Below, piece by piece: positions 36,774-42,826 of a stretch of 42,826 nucleotides of DNA. Source of the stretch: Candidatus Peribacteria bacterium (GTDB taxonomy: Bacteria; Patescibacteriota; Gracilibacteria; Peribacterales; Peribacteraceae); the NCBI GenBank assembly GCA_016866875.1, contig VGKY01000001.1, positions 120,057 to 162,882 of the forward strand, written 5' to 3'. Positions within the stretch are counted from its first letter, which is position 1. Each line of letters opens with the position of its first letter. A program made the position numbers and the translations under genes. The notes beneath the pieces are model-generated. The model saw nothing but the letters and a program-made list of their open reading frames with translations. It did no database searches and had not been told where the DNA came from.

Positions 36774-37500
36774 CCATTTCTCCTGCTTTTACAATCTGCG
36801 CAAAGTCCTCTGGCTTGAGCGATGCTCCGCCAATGAGCGCGCCGTCGATATCCGGTTGTCTGAGCAACTCTTCGGCATTGTCCGCCTTCACTGATCCTCC
36901 GTAGAGGATGCGCGTTTTCTCCTGACGATCTTCAGGAAGCAAGGACCGGATGAGGGCATGCATACCCTGTGCTTGTTTTGCTGAAGCAGTCTTTCCTGTT
37001 CCGATGGCCCACACAGGCTCATAGGCAATGGTGATATCGGACTCCAGAGGAAGAGCCTTCAGCTGACGCTTCACGACGTCTTCCGCGTGCCCCTTCTCCC
37101 GCTCCTCCAGGGTTTCTCCTATACAGACAACCGGATGCATCTTCTGCTCAAGCGCGGCCACCACTTGCGCGGCGACATCGGCATCGGTCTCTCCATGGTG
37201 CGTGCGTCGCTCTGAGTGTCCGCAGAGCACGTAGCGACAGCCGACCCCCTTCAGCATTGCCATGCTGATATCTCCCGTATGGGCTCCCAGAGCTTCGGCA
37301 TGGCCGCACTGCGCTCCGACGACGAGTCCGGCATCCATACAAGAACGTAGGTCCAGAACCGTTGGAAATACCACGACGTCGATGTCGCTGTGGGGATGGT
37401 AGGGGTTGAGTGAACGGTCACCGTGAGCATTGACGAGAGCCTGCTTCGGGGCTGCGTTCATTTTCCAGTTGGCTGCGAGGAGGAGACGACGCGATTTCAT
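36757..37500 (-). CDS. tpiA: Triose-phosphate isomerase
   Basis: A 247-residue TIM of normal length. AANWKMNA (residues ~9-16) has the catalytic Asn and Lys, CGHSERR (~94-100) the catalytic His, and AYEPVWAIGTGKTAS (~158-172) the catalytic Glu plus flexible loop 6. ILYGGSVKADNAEEL is the phosphate-binding part. It interconverts DHAP and glyceraldehyde 3-phosphate. The last residues (TAES) are encoded by a dispersed repeat. A TATACT (37516-37511) lies 10 bases before the ATG. It heads a set of sugar-phosphate genes with rpiB and rpe. Confidence 0.96.
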   Translation of the reverse strand: MKSRRLLLAANWKMNAAPKQALVNAHGDRSLNPYHPHSDIDVVVFPTVLDLRSCMDAGLVVGAQCGHAEALGAHTGDISMAMLKGVGCRYVLCGHSERRTHHGETDADVAAQVVAALEQKMHPVVCIGETLEEREKGHAEDVVKRQLKALPLESDITIAYEPVWAIGTGKTASAKQAQGMHALIRSLLPEDRQEKTRILYGGSVKADNAEELLRQPDIDGALIGGASLKPEDFAQIVKAGEMVTAES

Positions 37501-37569
37501 ATGTGGCTACAGTATATCGATGGATGCATTTCTTCCCAATATTGCGGGTCATTCTCTTTGTTCAGACCT

Positions 37570-37604
37570 CTACTTTCTTTTGTCAGCCCGACAAAAGAAA
37601 GTAG
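37570..37604. repeat. 15-bp-arm perfect inverted repeat between tpiA and rpiB
   Basis: CTACTTTCTTTTGTC (37570-37584), loop AGCCC, GACAAAAGAAAGTAG (37590-37604). A GC-rich second pair, CCGCCGCCA/TGGCGGCGG (37619-37627, 37658-37666), follows. This looks like a compound palindromic element in the divergent region between tpiA and rpiB. Confidence 0.8.
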
Positions 37605-37686
37605 CAAAGAAAAGCGCACCGCCGCCAACTCTCCTCCGCTTGCCCCTTCACCCCCCGTGGCGGCGGACCCCTCCATTCTTTTACAC

Positions 37687-37703
37687 ATGAGCCTCAGGCT
37701 CAT
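37687..37703. repeat. ATGAGCCTCAGGCTCAT palindrome
   Basis: A 17-bp palindrome followed by a partial direct copy (TCAGGCTCATCAG). A variant, GTGAGCCTGAGGCTCAT, lies in the leader of the large surface protein gene at 40539-40555. Confidence 0.6.
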
Positions 37704-37785
37704 TCAGGCTCATCAGCCGATTTCCATGCACTATTTATGGCCAAAAGCTGATTCTATTCTCGTGCGATTGCGTGGGCATACGCGC

Positions 37786-37791
37786 TACAAT
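37786..37791 (+). promoter_or_regulatory. -10 box of rpiB, leaderless
   Basis: TACAAT ends 7 bases before the ATG at 37799 and overlaps the upstream in-frame ATG at 37790, which argues for the later start. Confidence 0.45.
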
Positions 37792-37798
37792 GGTCGTG

Positions 37799-38236
37799 AT
37801 GGAAAAGCAGCGCGTCGTCTTCGCCACCGATCATGCAGGATTTCCTCTCAAGGAGACCCTCAAGGCGTACGTGACCAGTAAAGGCATGGATGTTACGGAT
37901 TTGGGGACCTTTTCCGAGGATGCCGTGGATTACCCGCCGGTGATGCGCAAAGGTGCAGCAGCAGTGCTCGAGTACGGTTGCCTGGGCGTCTTTCTCGGCG
38001 GCAGCGGCAACGGTGAGGCCATGGCGGCAAATAAAGTCCGTGGTATCCGTGCTGCGGTTGTATGGAGCGAAGAGTCTGCGCGGCTGGCACGGGCGCATAA
38101 CGACGCAAATGTGATGTGTCTTGGCGGACGACTCATTGCCCCTGAGGATGCAAAGCAGTTTGTGGATGTATTTTTGAGCACGAAGTTTGAGGGGGGGAGG
38201 CATGTGAAAAGGGTCAACGATCTGGAAGATGCATAA
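37799..38236 (+). CDS. rpiB: Ribose-5-phosphate isomerase B (RpiB/LacAB family)
   Basis: A 145-residue protein of the RpiB/LacAB family. VVFATDHAGFPLKETLKAYV is the N-terminal phosphate-binding part, GVFLGGSGNGEAMAANKVRG contains the anion hole, and the conserved active-site Cys of many RpiB proteins (GTGIG/C region) is replaced: the segment reads LGGSGNGEA with no Cys. NDANVMCLGGRLI closes the fold. It should interconvert ribose 5-P and ribulose 5-P. Starts at 37772 and 37790 are rejected because of the -10 box. It is followed by rpe, which uses the same product. Confidence 0.9.
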   Translation: MEKQRVVFATDHAGFPLKETLKAYVTSKGMDVTDLGTFSEDAVDYPPVMRKGAAAVLEYGCLGVFLGGSGNGEAMAANKVRGIRAAVVWSEESARLARAHNDANVMCLGGRLIAPEDAKQFVDVFLSTKFEGGRHVKRVNDLEDA

Positions 38237-38282
38237 GAAGCTGAAACCTGACAGCTGATAGCTTTCAACTTTCAGCTTTCAG
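38237..38282. repeat. AGCTGAAAGC-type repeat between rpiB and rpe
   Basis: AGCTGAAACCTGACAGCTGA at the left and CTTTCAACTTTCAGCTTTCA at the right can form a long imperfect hairpin. Confidence 0.7.
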
Positions 38283-38291
38283 AAATTGAGG

Positions 38292-38297
38292 CATAAT
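38292..38297 (+). promoter_or_regulatory. -10 box of rpe
   Basis: CATAAT ends 8 bases before the ATG at 38306. A poor -35 would lie within the preceding repeat. Confidence 0.4.
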
Positions 38298-38305
38298 CTC
38301 CGGTA

Positions 38306-38944
38306 ATGGCTGATATTCTCATAACTCCATCGATGCTTTCCGCCGATTTTGGGCGATTGCAGGAAGAAGTGGATTCCATTGAGCCCTATGCCGACTGGCT
38401 GCAGTGCGATGTTATGGATGGGCATTTCGTGCAAAATATCAGCTTCGGCGTACCGGTTGTACGGGCCATAAAAACCAAGCTCCCGCTGGATGTTCACCTC
38501 ATGGTCAGCAATCCCGAGGACCGGATCGAGGAGTTTTTGGAGCTTCCGGTCGCGCACATCACGTTTCATGCTGAGGCTACCACGGCTGAAGACCGCCCTG
38601 CGCTTATCGCCGCCATCCGGAATGCCGGCGCGACAGCGGGCATCGCCATCAATCCGGAAACGCCCCTTTCGGCGGTCAGCGATGTCCTCTCCGATATCGA
38701 TCTGCTTCTCGTGATGTCCGTGCATCCGGGGTTTGGCGGGCAAGCATTCATTGCTGATGTCCTTGAAAAGGTTACCGCTGCCCGAAAGCAATTTCCGGAT
38801 CTTATGATCCAGATGGACGGTGGGATCGATACGAAAACTGCTCCTCTCTGCATTGCTGCTGGAGCCAACAATCTGGTTGCGGGGAGTGCCATCTTCCGTG
38901 CGAAGGACAGAGCTGCCGCTATCACTTCCCTCCGTGGTGGATGA
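38306..38944 (+). CDS. rpe: Ribulose-phosphate 3-epimerase
   Basis: A 212-residue TIM-barrel epimerase. ITPSMLSADFGRLQEEV has the catalytic Ser region, CDVMDGHFVQNISFG the metal-binding Asp and substrate loop, DVHLMV the metal His, LVMSVHPGFGGQAFI the phosphate loop and MDGGIDTKTA the second catalytic Asp. It links ribulose 5-P to xylulose 5-P. With tpiA and rpiB it forms a small pentose-phosphate/glycolysis group. Its stop overlaps the next gene as ATGA. Confidence 0.96.
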   Translation: MADILITPSMLSADFGRLQEEVDSIEPYADWLQCDVMDGHFVQNISFGVPVVRAIKTKLPLDVHLMVSNPEDRIEEFLELPVAHITFHAEATTAEDRPALIAAIRNAGATAGIAINPETPLSAVSDVLSDIDLLLVMSVHPGFGGQAFIADVLEKVTAARKQFPDLMIQMDGGIDTKTAPLCIAAGANNLVAGSAIFRAKDRAAAITSLRGG

Positions 38945-39477
38945 AACTCTTGAAGAGACCATGGGCGGTGTGTGGGTTAATATTACTTAATTCAATAATA
39001 TTGACTTCATGTCAAAAAGATTTAGAAATTAACATTAATGCAGCTCCGGCCGATGCGTCGTCGCAGGAGGATGCTCCCGCCAGTCACCCCATATCCGGCC
39101 TACCACAGCGTCGGATTTCCCTCATCAACGAAAATGGCAATAGCGTCGATATTCTTGCCGAGATCGCCGATGAGCCCCAGGCTCAAGCACGCGGACTCAT
39201 GGGTCGGGAGAGGATGTCTCCCGGCGAGGGCATGCTCTTTGTCTTTGCGGAGGAAGCACCACGCGGATTTTGGATGAAAGACACCCTGATTCCTCTCGAT
39301 ATTCTCTTTTTCGATGCCTCCGGTACGTGGGTGTCGGCCCATACCATGGTGCCCTGTGAAGAGGATCCTTGCCCCACAACGCTCTCGGCAAAACCTGCCC
39401 GCTACGCGCTCGAGGTTTCCACGGGATTCCTCACGGGGTACGGAGAGGGGTGGAGGCTCGCAGCGAGCAACGAGTAG
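38941..39477 (+). CDS. DUF192 lipoprotein
   Basis: A 178-residue protein. The N-terminus is a lipoprotein signal (MKLLKRPWAVCGLILLNSII, then lipobox LTSC at residues ~22-25). Residues ~60-175 are a DUF192 domain: AEIADEPQAQARGLMGRERM, GMLFVFAEEAPRGFWMKDTL and IPLDILFFDASG are the standard segments. DUF192 proteins are periplasmic or surface beta-barrel-like proteins of unknown role. The codons of the signal part (38970-39040) are much more AT-rich than the rest, with a TTGAC-TTCAT-GTCAA palindrome at 39001-39015. Overlap with rpe indicates coupling. Confidence 0.9.
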   Translation: MKLLKRPWAVCGLILLNSIILTSCQKDLEININAAPADASSQEDAPASHPISGLPQRRISLINENGNSVDILAEIADEPQAQARGLMGRERMSPGEGMLFVFAEEAPRGFWMKDTLIPLDILFFDASGTWVSAHTMVPCEEDPCPTTLSAKPARYALEVSTGFLTGYGEGWRLAASNE

Positions 39478-39488
39478 CGTTCCTGCTC

Positions 39489-40463
39489 CTACAGCCGGTA
39501 CATCGCCAAATTTCTCTCGATTCTTTCCGCAGTTGACCCGACGGGGGGGAGCGTAAACTTCTGCCCCGTGATGCGCTCGTAGAGGTCGATGTACTTTGCG
39601 GAAAGCGTGAGGCGCACGTCGTCGGTGATCTTCGGCCAGGTTGCCTTGTCGCCGTATTCAAATCCCTGTTCCCGCAGCCACAAGCGGAAGAATTCCTTGT
39701 CGAGGCTGTCGGGTTCCTTGCCTTCAGAGAAGCGCTTTTCGTAGGTCTCCGCGATCCAGTAGCGCGACGAATCCGGCGTGTGGACTTCATCGGCGATCAT
39801 GAGTGTTCCTGCCTCATCGACCCCCATCTCGTACTTGGTATCGACGAGGATCAAACCACGTTTTGCTGCCAGTTCCTGGCCTCGGGCAAAGAGTCTGAGA
39901 GCTTTGTCTGCAATCTCTTCCCACTGCGCGGGAGTGGATAGGTTCTTTGCAAAAATCCCTGCAGGATCGATCAATTCGTCTTCTTCCCCCTTGGTTGTGG
40001 GTGTCAAAATTGCGCTCGTAAACGGCTGATTTTTCACCATGCCGTCGGGGAGCTTCACCCCGCAAAAGTCCCGCATGCCTTCGTTGTAGTTCACCCATGC
40101 GGAGGTCTTGCTCGATCCGGTGAGGTACCCGCGCACGACGATCTCCACAGGCACCATCTTGAGGCGCTTCGCGACCGTGACGTTGGGGTCTGGAATATCG
40201 AGAACCTGTGTCGGCATGATGTCGCCGATACGCTCAAACCACCATGCACTGATCTGGTTTAAAACTTGCCCCTTGAGAGGGATAGAACACCACTGGATAT
40301 CGAACGCGGATTGTCGGTCCGTGGCTATGAGAATGCGGAGATGCTTTTCCGGTTGGGTATACACATCGCGTACTTTGCCTTTATAGCGCTCTCCAAGGCC
40401 TTTAAACTGGGTTTCTTCGAGTGCAGCCGGGATGTACGGTCGAAGGTCAGTGAGAGTGAACAT
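39489..40463 (-). CDS. purC: SAICAR synthetase (PurC)
   Basis: A 324-residue enzyme of the longer PurC type. GKVRDVYTQPEKHLRILIAT is the N-terminal nucleotide-binding part, VEIVVRGYLTGSSKTSAWVN the CAIR/aspartate region, and LILVDTKYEMGVDEAGTLMI and DEVHTPDSSRYW the C-terminal signature. It joins CAIR and aspartate with ATP in purine synthesis. The ATG at 40463 is set by the promoter; 12 further in-frame codons upstream would fall in the promoter itself. No other pur gene is nearby. Confidence 0.95.
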   Translation of the reverse strand: MFTLTDLRPYIPAALEETQFKGLGERYKGKVRDVYTQPEKHLRILIATDRQSAFDIQWCSIPLKGQVLNQISAWWFERIGDIMPTQVLDIPDPNVTVAKRLKMVPVEIVVRGYLTGSSKTSAWVNYNEGMRDFCGVKLPDGMVKNQPFTSAILTPTTKGEEDELIDPAGIFAKNLSTPAQWEEIADKALRLFARGQELAAKRGLILVDTKYEMGVDEAGTLMIADEVHTPDSSRYWIAETYEKRFSEGKEPDSLDKEFFRLWLREQGFEYGDKATWPKITDDVRLTLSAKYIDLYERITGQKFTLPPVGSTAERIERNLAMYRL

Positions 40464-40469
40464 AGGTGG

Positions 40470-40499
40470 AGTGTAGTGAGCAAGTTCGATGCTTGTCAA
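40470..40499 (-). promoter_or_regulatory. Promoter of purC, leaderless
   Basis: On the minus strand TTGACA (40499-40494), 18 bases, TACACT (40475-40470), then 6 bases to the ATG. The best-matching -35 in the window. It shares its -35 position with the divergent promoter. Confidence 0.7.
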
Positions 40500-40521
40500 A
40501 ACATCGAGAATTTGCTATACT
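40493..40521 (+). promoter_or_regulatory. Promoter of the large surface protein gene
   Basis: TTGTCA (40493-40498), 17 bases, TATACT (40516-40521) with an extended TGC (40513-40515). The start point would be near 40528, giving a leader of about 56 bases that contains the GTGAGCCTGAGGCTCAT hairpin (40539-40555). Confidence 0.65.
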
Positions 40522-40583
40522 CATGAGAAAACTGCGTCGTGAGCCTGAGGCTCATCACCCCAAAAAAACACATCCAAATCCCG

Positions 40584-42826
40584 ATGGGACGCACTCCCAA
40601 AATCCCGGCCAGCATCCAGGAACTGAAGAAGTTCCTCGCGGACGCATCGGCATTGGCCGCAGGCATCGGCGGGCTCACGCGGGAAGGCAAGCTCGATTGG
40701 ATCCGAAATCTCCTCTCGCGTTTTTCCTACGACGCCCTCAGCCGCGAGGACAAGGGCACGCTCAAGCTGTACCTCGAGAAGACGACGGGGTACTCGCGCG
40801 CGCAGATGACACGGCTCATCGCCGAGAGTCGGAGTGCGATACGCCAGGCATCCCCCGTCACGGAGCATGCACTCAAAACAGAGATGGTGCGCAGACCTTT
40901 CGCTTGTGCCTGGACGGTGTCTGCGGCAGCTCTGACGCTGCTCGTCATGGTACGCGGATGGGGAGGGAGCACGACTGCATCGCTCACGGTGCTCAGCGGT
41001 GATCTCGAGCGCAGAATCTCCAGCTTGGAAGACGATCTCCATGGTCCGCGCCTCTCGCGGATCCTGACGCAACGCACGCTCGATGATGGAACCATAACGA
41101 CAGATCCGCTCTTGCTGAACTATGAGACCATCGGGAGCGTCGATGGCGCACTTGTGCGTCAGAACTTCGTCGCACTTTCTGCCGAGGAACTCGAGCGCAA
41201 AGTCGATGAGCGACGTGCCTTGCGCGAACTGCAGCAGGCGTTTGGTATCGGTGGTGCTCATGGAACGTCCATCAATGCTCGGGATGCCCTGCAGGCCACT
41301 GCGTCGCAGCGGCGCGCGCAGCGCATGCTCACGCGGGGGGAGTCCGCGCCCCTTGTGAGCCAGCCCATTGCTGTGTTTCCTTCCTACGATGTTGCCAACG
41401 AAAAGCCCAAGCCCACACCCTCGCACGGCAGCGCTCCCGCGACCGCGGTCGCCCGAAGTTCAGCGATCATCGATGCGCTTGGCGGTGGCACGGATGGACA
41501 GATTCTGATGATTGAGAATGGATCCGCTGTCTGGCGCGACATGCCTTTCCGTGAACAGATCCGCGAACTTGCACCGCATGGTTCGGAGAGGACATCGCGT
41601 GGTGGAGACGGAGGTCGCCGGTCGGGTGGAGGGGGTGGCGGAGGTGCGGCTGCAACGAGCACAGTCACCAATACGACAACGACGATCACCCAGACGATCG
41701 ACTCCGCCGAGTGGACGGACGGCGGCACCGATGTCTATCTCACGACCACGACGGACAACGTCGTCATTGGCGCAACGACAGCGGACACAAAGCTCGAAGT
41801 GGTCGGCACAATCTCTGGATCGGTGCTCTATGCGAAGGATTCCCTGCGCTCATCGGGATCTCTTGTCTGGGAAGGTGCAGCTTCTGGTGCATCACTCTGG
41901 ATCTCAACATTCGATGGTGCAGGACTTACCGACTGTGACGCAGCCAATACGAGCAAGCTGCTCTGGGACTCCACAACCAAGAGATTCACTTGTGGTACGG
42001 ATCAGGGAGGCGCTTCGGCTCCCACGGCAGGTCAGGGCTTGAGTCTGAGTCTTGCCAATGTGTTCAGTCTCAATTCCTCCTTCTCCGGCACCTCTCTCGA
42101 AATCCTCGGTACCTCCTCCGGCCGCATCCTCTACGGCGCAGACCAGATCCTCGGCTCGGGAACCCTCCTCACCGATGGTGCTATCCGCTCCAAGGCCTCG
42201 CTGCGCTCCTCGGGCACCCTCGCCATCGACGGCATCGCCTACCTCAATGACGATCTCCAGCTCCTCGGCGGAGACATCACCGGAGCCAACTCCGCTGCCC
42301 TCGATCTCGGAGAAGCTGTCTCCGGGGACATCTCCGTCACCGGAGACTTCATCGTCGCCGACAACAGCTTCTTCGGTCTCTCTTCCTCTACAGGCAGATT
42401 CGAATTCGACGATCAGACCATCGACGAATTCAACATCCTCAATGCCAACGTCGGTATCGGCACCGCTACCCCCGCCTACACTCTCGATGCCGTTGGCTCC
42501 ATCCACGCCTCTGTAGGCCTCTCCTCCTCAGGGACCCTCGTCTGGGAAGGAGCAGCCTCTGGAGCTTCTCTCTGGGTCTCCTCGGTAACGATTGGAGGTT
42601 CACTACAGGGAGTTGGCCTCACGGATTGTGACAATGCGACGACAAGTAAACTCCTCTGGGACGCCACCACCGGCCGCTTCTCCTGCGGTTCGGATCAGGG
42701 TGGTTCCAATGCTCCCCAAGCAGGACAAGGCTTGACTCTCAATGGCAGCAACTTCTTCTCTTTGAGCACTTCCTTCTCCGGCACCTCTCTCGAAATCCTC
42801 GGTACCTCCTCCGGCCGCATCCTCTA
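40584..42826 (+). CDS. Large membrane-anchored repeat protein (runs off right edge)
   Basis: The frame from the ATG at 40584 is open to the window end, at least 747 residues. Residues 1-~90 are a helical domain (GKLDWIRNLLSRFSYDALSR, then TTGYSRAQMTRLIAESR) that resembles the helix-turn-helix part found before integrase/transposase catalytic domains in candidate phyla. Residues ~105-126 are one transmembrane segment (FACAWTVSAAALTLLVMV), followed by a coiled-coil stretch, a Gly-rich hinge (~340-350), a Thr/Ser stretch, and then beta-rich repeats (VVGTISGSVLYAKDSLRSSG, LEILGTSSGRILYG, VGIGTATPAYTLDAVGSI) like phage tail-fibre and trimeric adhesin stalks. The start follows CATCCAAATCCCG. Function is probably adhesion to a host or surface; inference only. 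Confidence 0.75.
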   Translation, partial: MGRTPKIPASIQELKKFLADASALAAGIGGLTREGKLDWIRNLLSRFSYDALSREDKGTLKLYLEKTTGYSRAQMTRLIAESRSAIRQASPVTEHALKTEMVRRPFACAWTVSAAALTLLVMVRGWGGSTTASLTVLSGDLERRISSLEDDLHGPRLSRILTQRTLDDGTITTDPLLLNYETIGSVDGALVRQNFVALSAEELERKVDERRALRELQQAFGIGGAHGTSINARDALQATASQRRAQRMLTRGESAPLVSQPIAVFPSYDVANEKPKPTPSHGSAPATAVARSSAIIDALGGGTDGQILMIENGSAVWRDMPFREQIRELAPHGSERTSRGGDGGRRSGGGGGGGAAATSTVTNTTTTITQTIDSAEWTDGGTDVYLTTTTDNVVIGATTADTKLEVVGTISGSVLYAKDSLRSSGSLVWEGAASGASLWISTFDGAGLTDCDAANTSKLLWDSTTKRFTCGTDQGGASAPTAGQGLSLSLANVFSLNSSFSGTSLEILGTSSGRILYGADQILGSGTLLTDGAIRSKASLRSSGTLAIDGIAYLNDDLQLLGGDITGANSAALDLGEAVSGDISVTGDFIVADNSFFGLSSSTGRFEFDDQTIDEFNILNANVGIGTATPAYTLDAVGSIHASVGLSSSGTLVWEGAASGASLWVSSVTIGGSLQGVGLTDCDNATTSKLLWDATTGRFSCGSDQGGSNAPQAGQGLTLNGSNFFSLSTSFSGTSLEILGTSSGRIL
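42078..42133 (+). repeat. Internal repeat of the surface protein gene
   Basis: These 56 bases are identical to 42771-42826, a spacing of 693 bases or 231 codons. The flanking units (LVWEGAASGASLW ... LLWD ... CGTDQGG against LVWEGAASGASLW ... LLWD ... CGSDQGG) are also clearly related. Confidence 0.85.

Noticed and set aside
40523-41002. Gene starting at ATG 40523 in another frame
   Set aside because: Its frame is Arg/His-rich and ends early; the frame from 40584 continues to the window end and has a membrane segment and protein-like repeats.

Overview
This 42.8 kb window looks like a chromosomal segment of a Candidate Phyla Radiation (Patescibacteria) bacterium. I favour a member of the Peregrinibacteria/Peribacteria group, but this is inference from gene content and style, not from a marker search. 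The supporting signs are a ribosomal-protein block without rpmD (L30), compact genes with TGA used as a normal stop, dense palindromic repeats between genes, giant repeat-rich surface proteins, and an almost complete lack of Shine-Dalgarno sequences. Base composition is moderately GC-rich throughout, with AT-rich patches near 27.5 kb and 39.0 kb.

Layout. 0-12.6 kb is a cell-surface and accessory region: the N-terminus of a secreted Arg-rich protein (minus strand, running off the left edge), a beta-CASP metallo-RNase, a two-gene polysaccharide ABC exporter (Wzm/Wzt-like), a convergent minus-strand set made of a lysyl-tRNA synthetase fused to an HD domain, a GT2-GT4-methyltransferase fusion and a methyltransferase/coiled-coil protein, then a plus-strand sulfotransferase, small nucleotidyltransferase, APS-kinase-like protein and SGNH hydrolase. 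12.65-21.74 kb is the first ribosomal operon, rplC-rplD-rplW-rplB-rpsS-rplV-rpsC-rplP-rpmC-rpsQ-rplN-rplX-rplE-rpsN-rpsH-rplF-rplR-rpsE, with its own promoter and a hairpin leader; rpsJ is not at its head. 21.74-23.97 kb is an interruption exactly where rpmD normally lies, holding repeats, a DJ-1/PfpI protein and a secreted SLH-CAP protein. 23.93-32.06 kb is the second ribosomal block, rplO-secY-adk-map, a small divergent membrane-protein gene, then infA-rpmJ-rpsM-rpsK-rpsD-rpoA-rplQ-rplM-rpsI.

32.06-42.8 kb is mixed: palindromes, a deoxyhypusine-synthase homologue, a small unknown gene, a repeat cluster built around a tRNA-Thr(CGU), a coiled-coil protein, dprA, a polytopic membrane protein, tpiA, rpiB, rpe, a DUF192 lipoprotein, purC, and divergently from purC the start of a large membrane-anchored repeat protein that runs off the right edge.

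Two window-wide patterns matter most. First, genes that begin a transcription unit often have a -10 box only 6-8 bases before the start codon (rplO, map, purC, rpiB, dprA, wzt-like, the DHS homologue and others), which predicts leaderless mRNAs; internal operon genes are instead preceded by C/T-rich stretches with no Shine-Dalgarno. Second, at least six families of short palindromic or low-complexity repeats are scattered between genes and into the 3' ends of essential genes, where they form tails on L4, L22, L29, L17, Adk and TpiA and apparently the linker of the LysRS-HD fusion. All promoter calls are by eye and all family assignments are from motif recognition; no searches were run.
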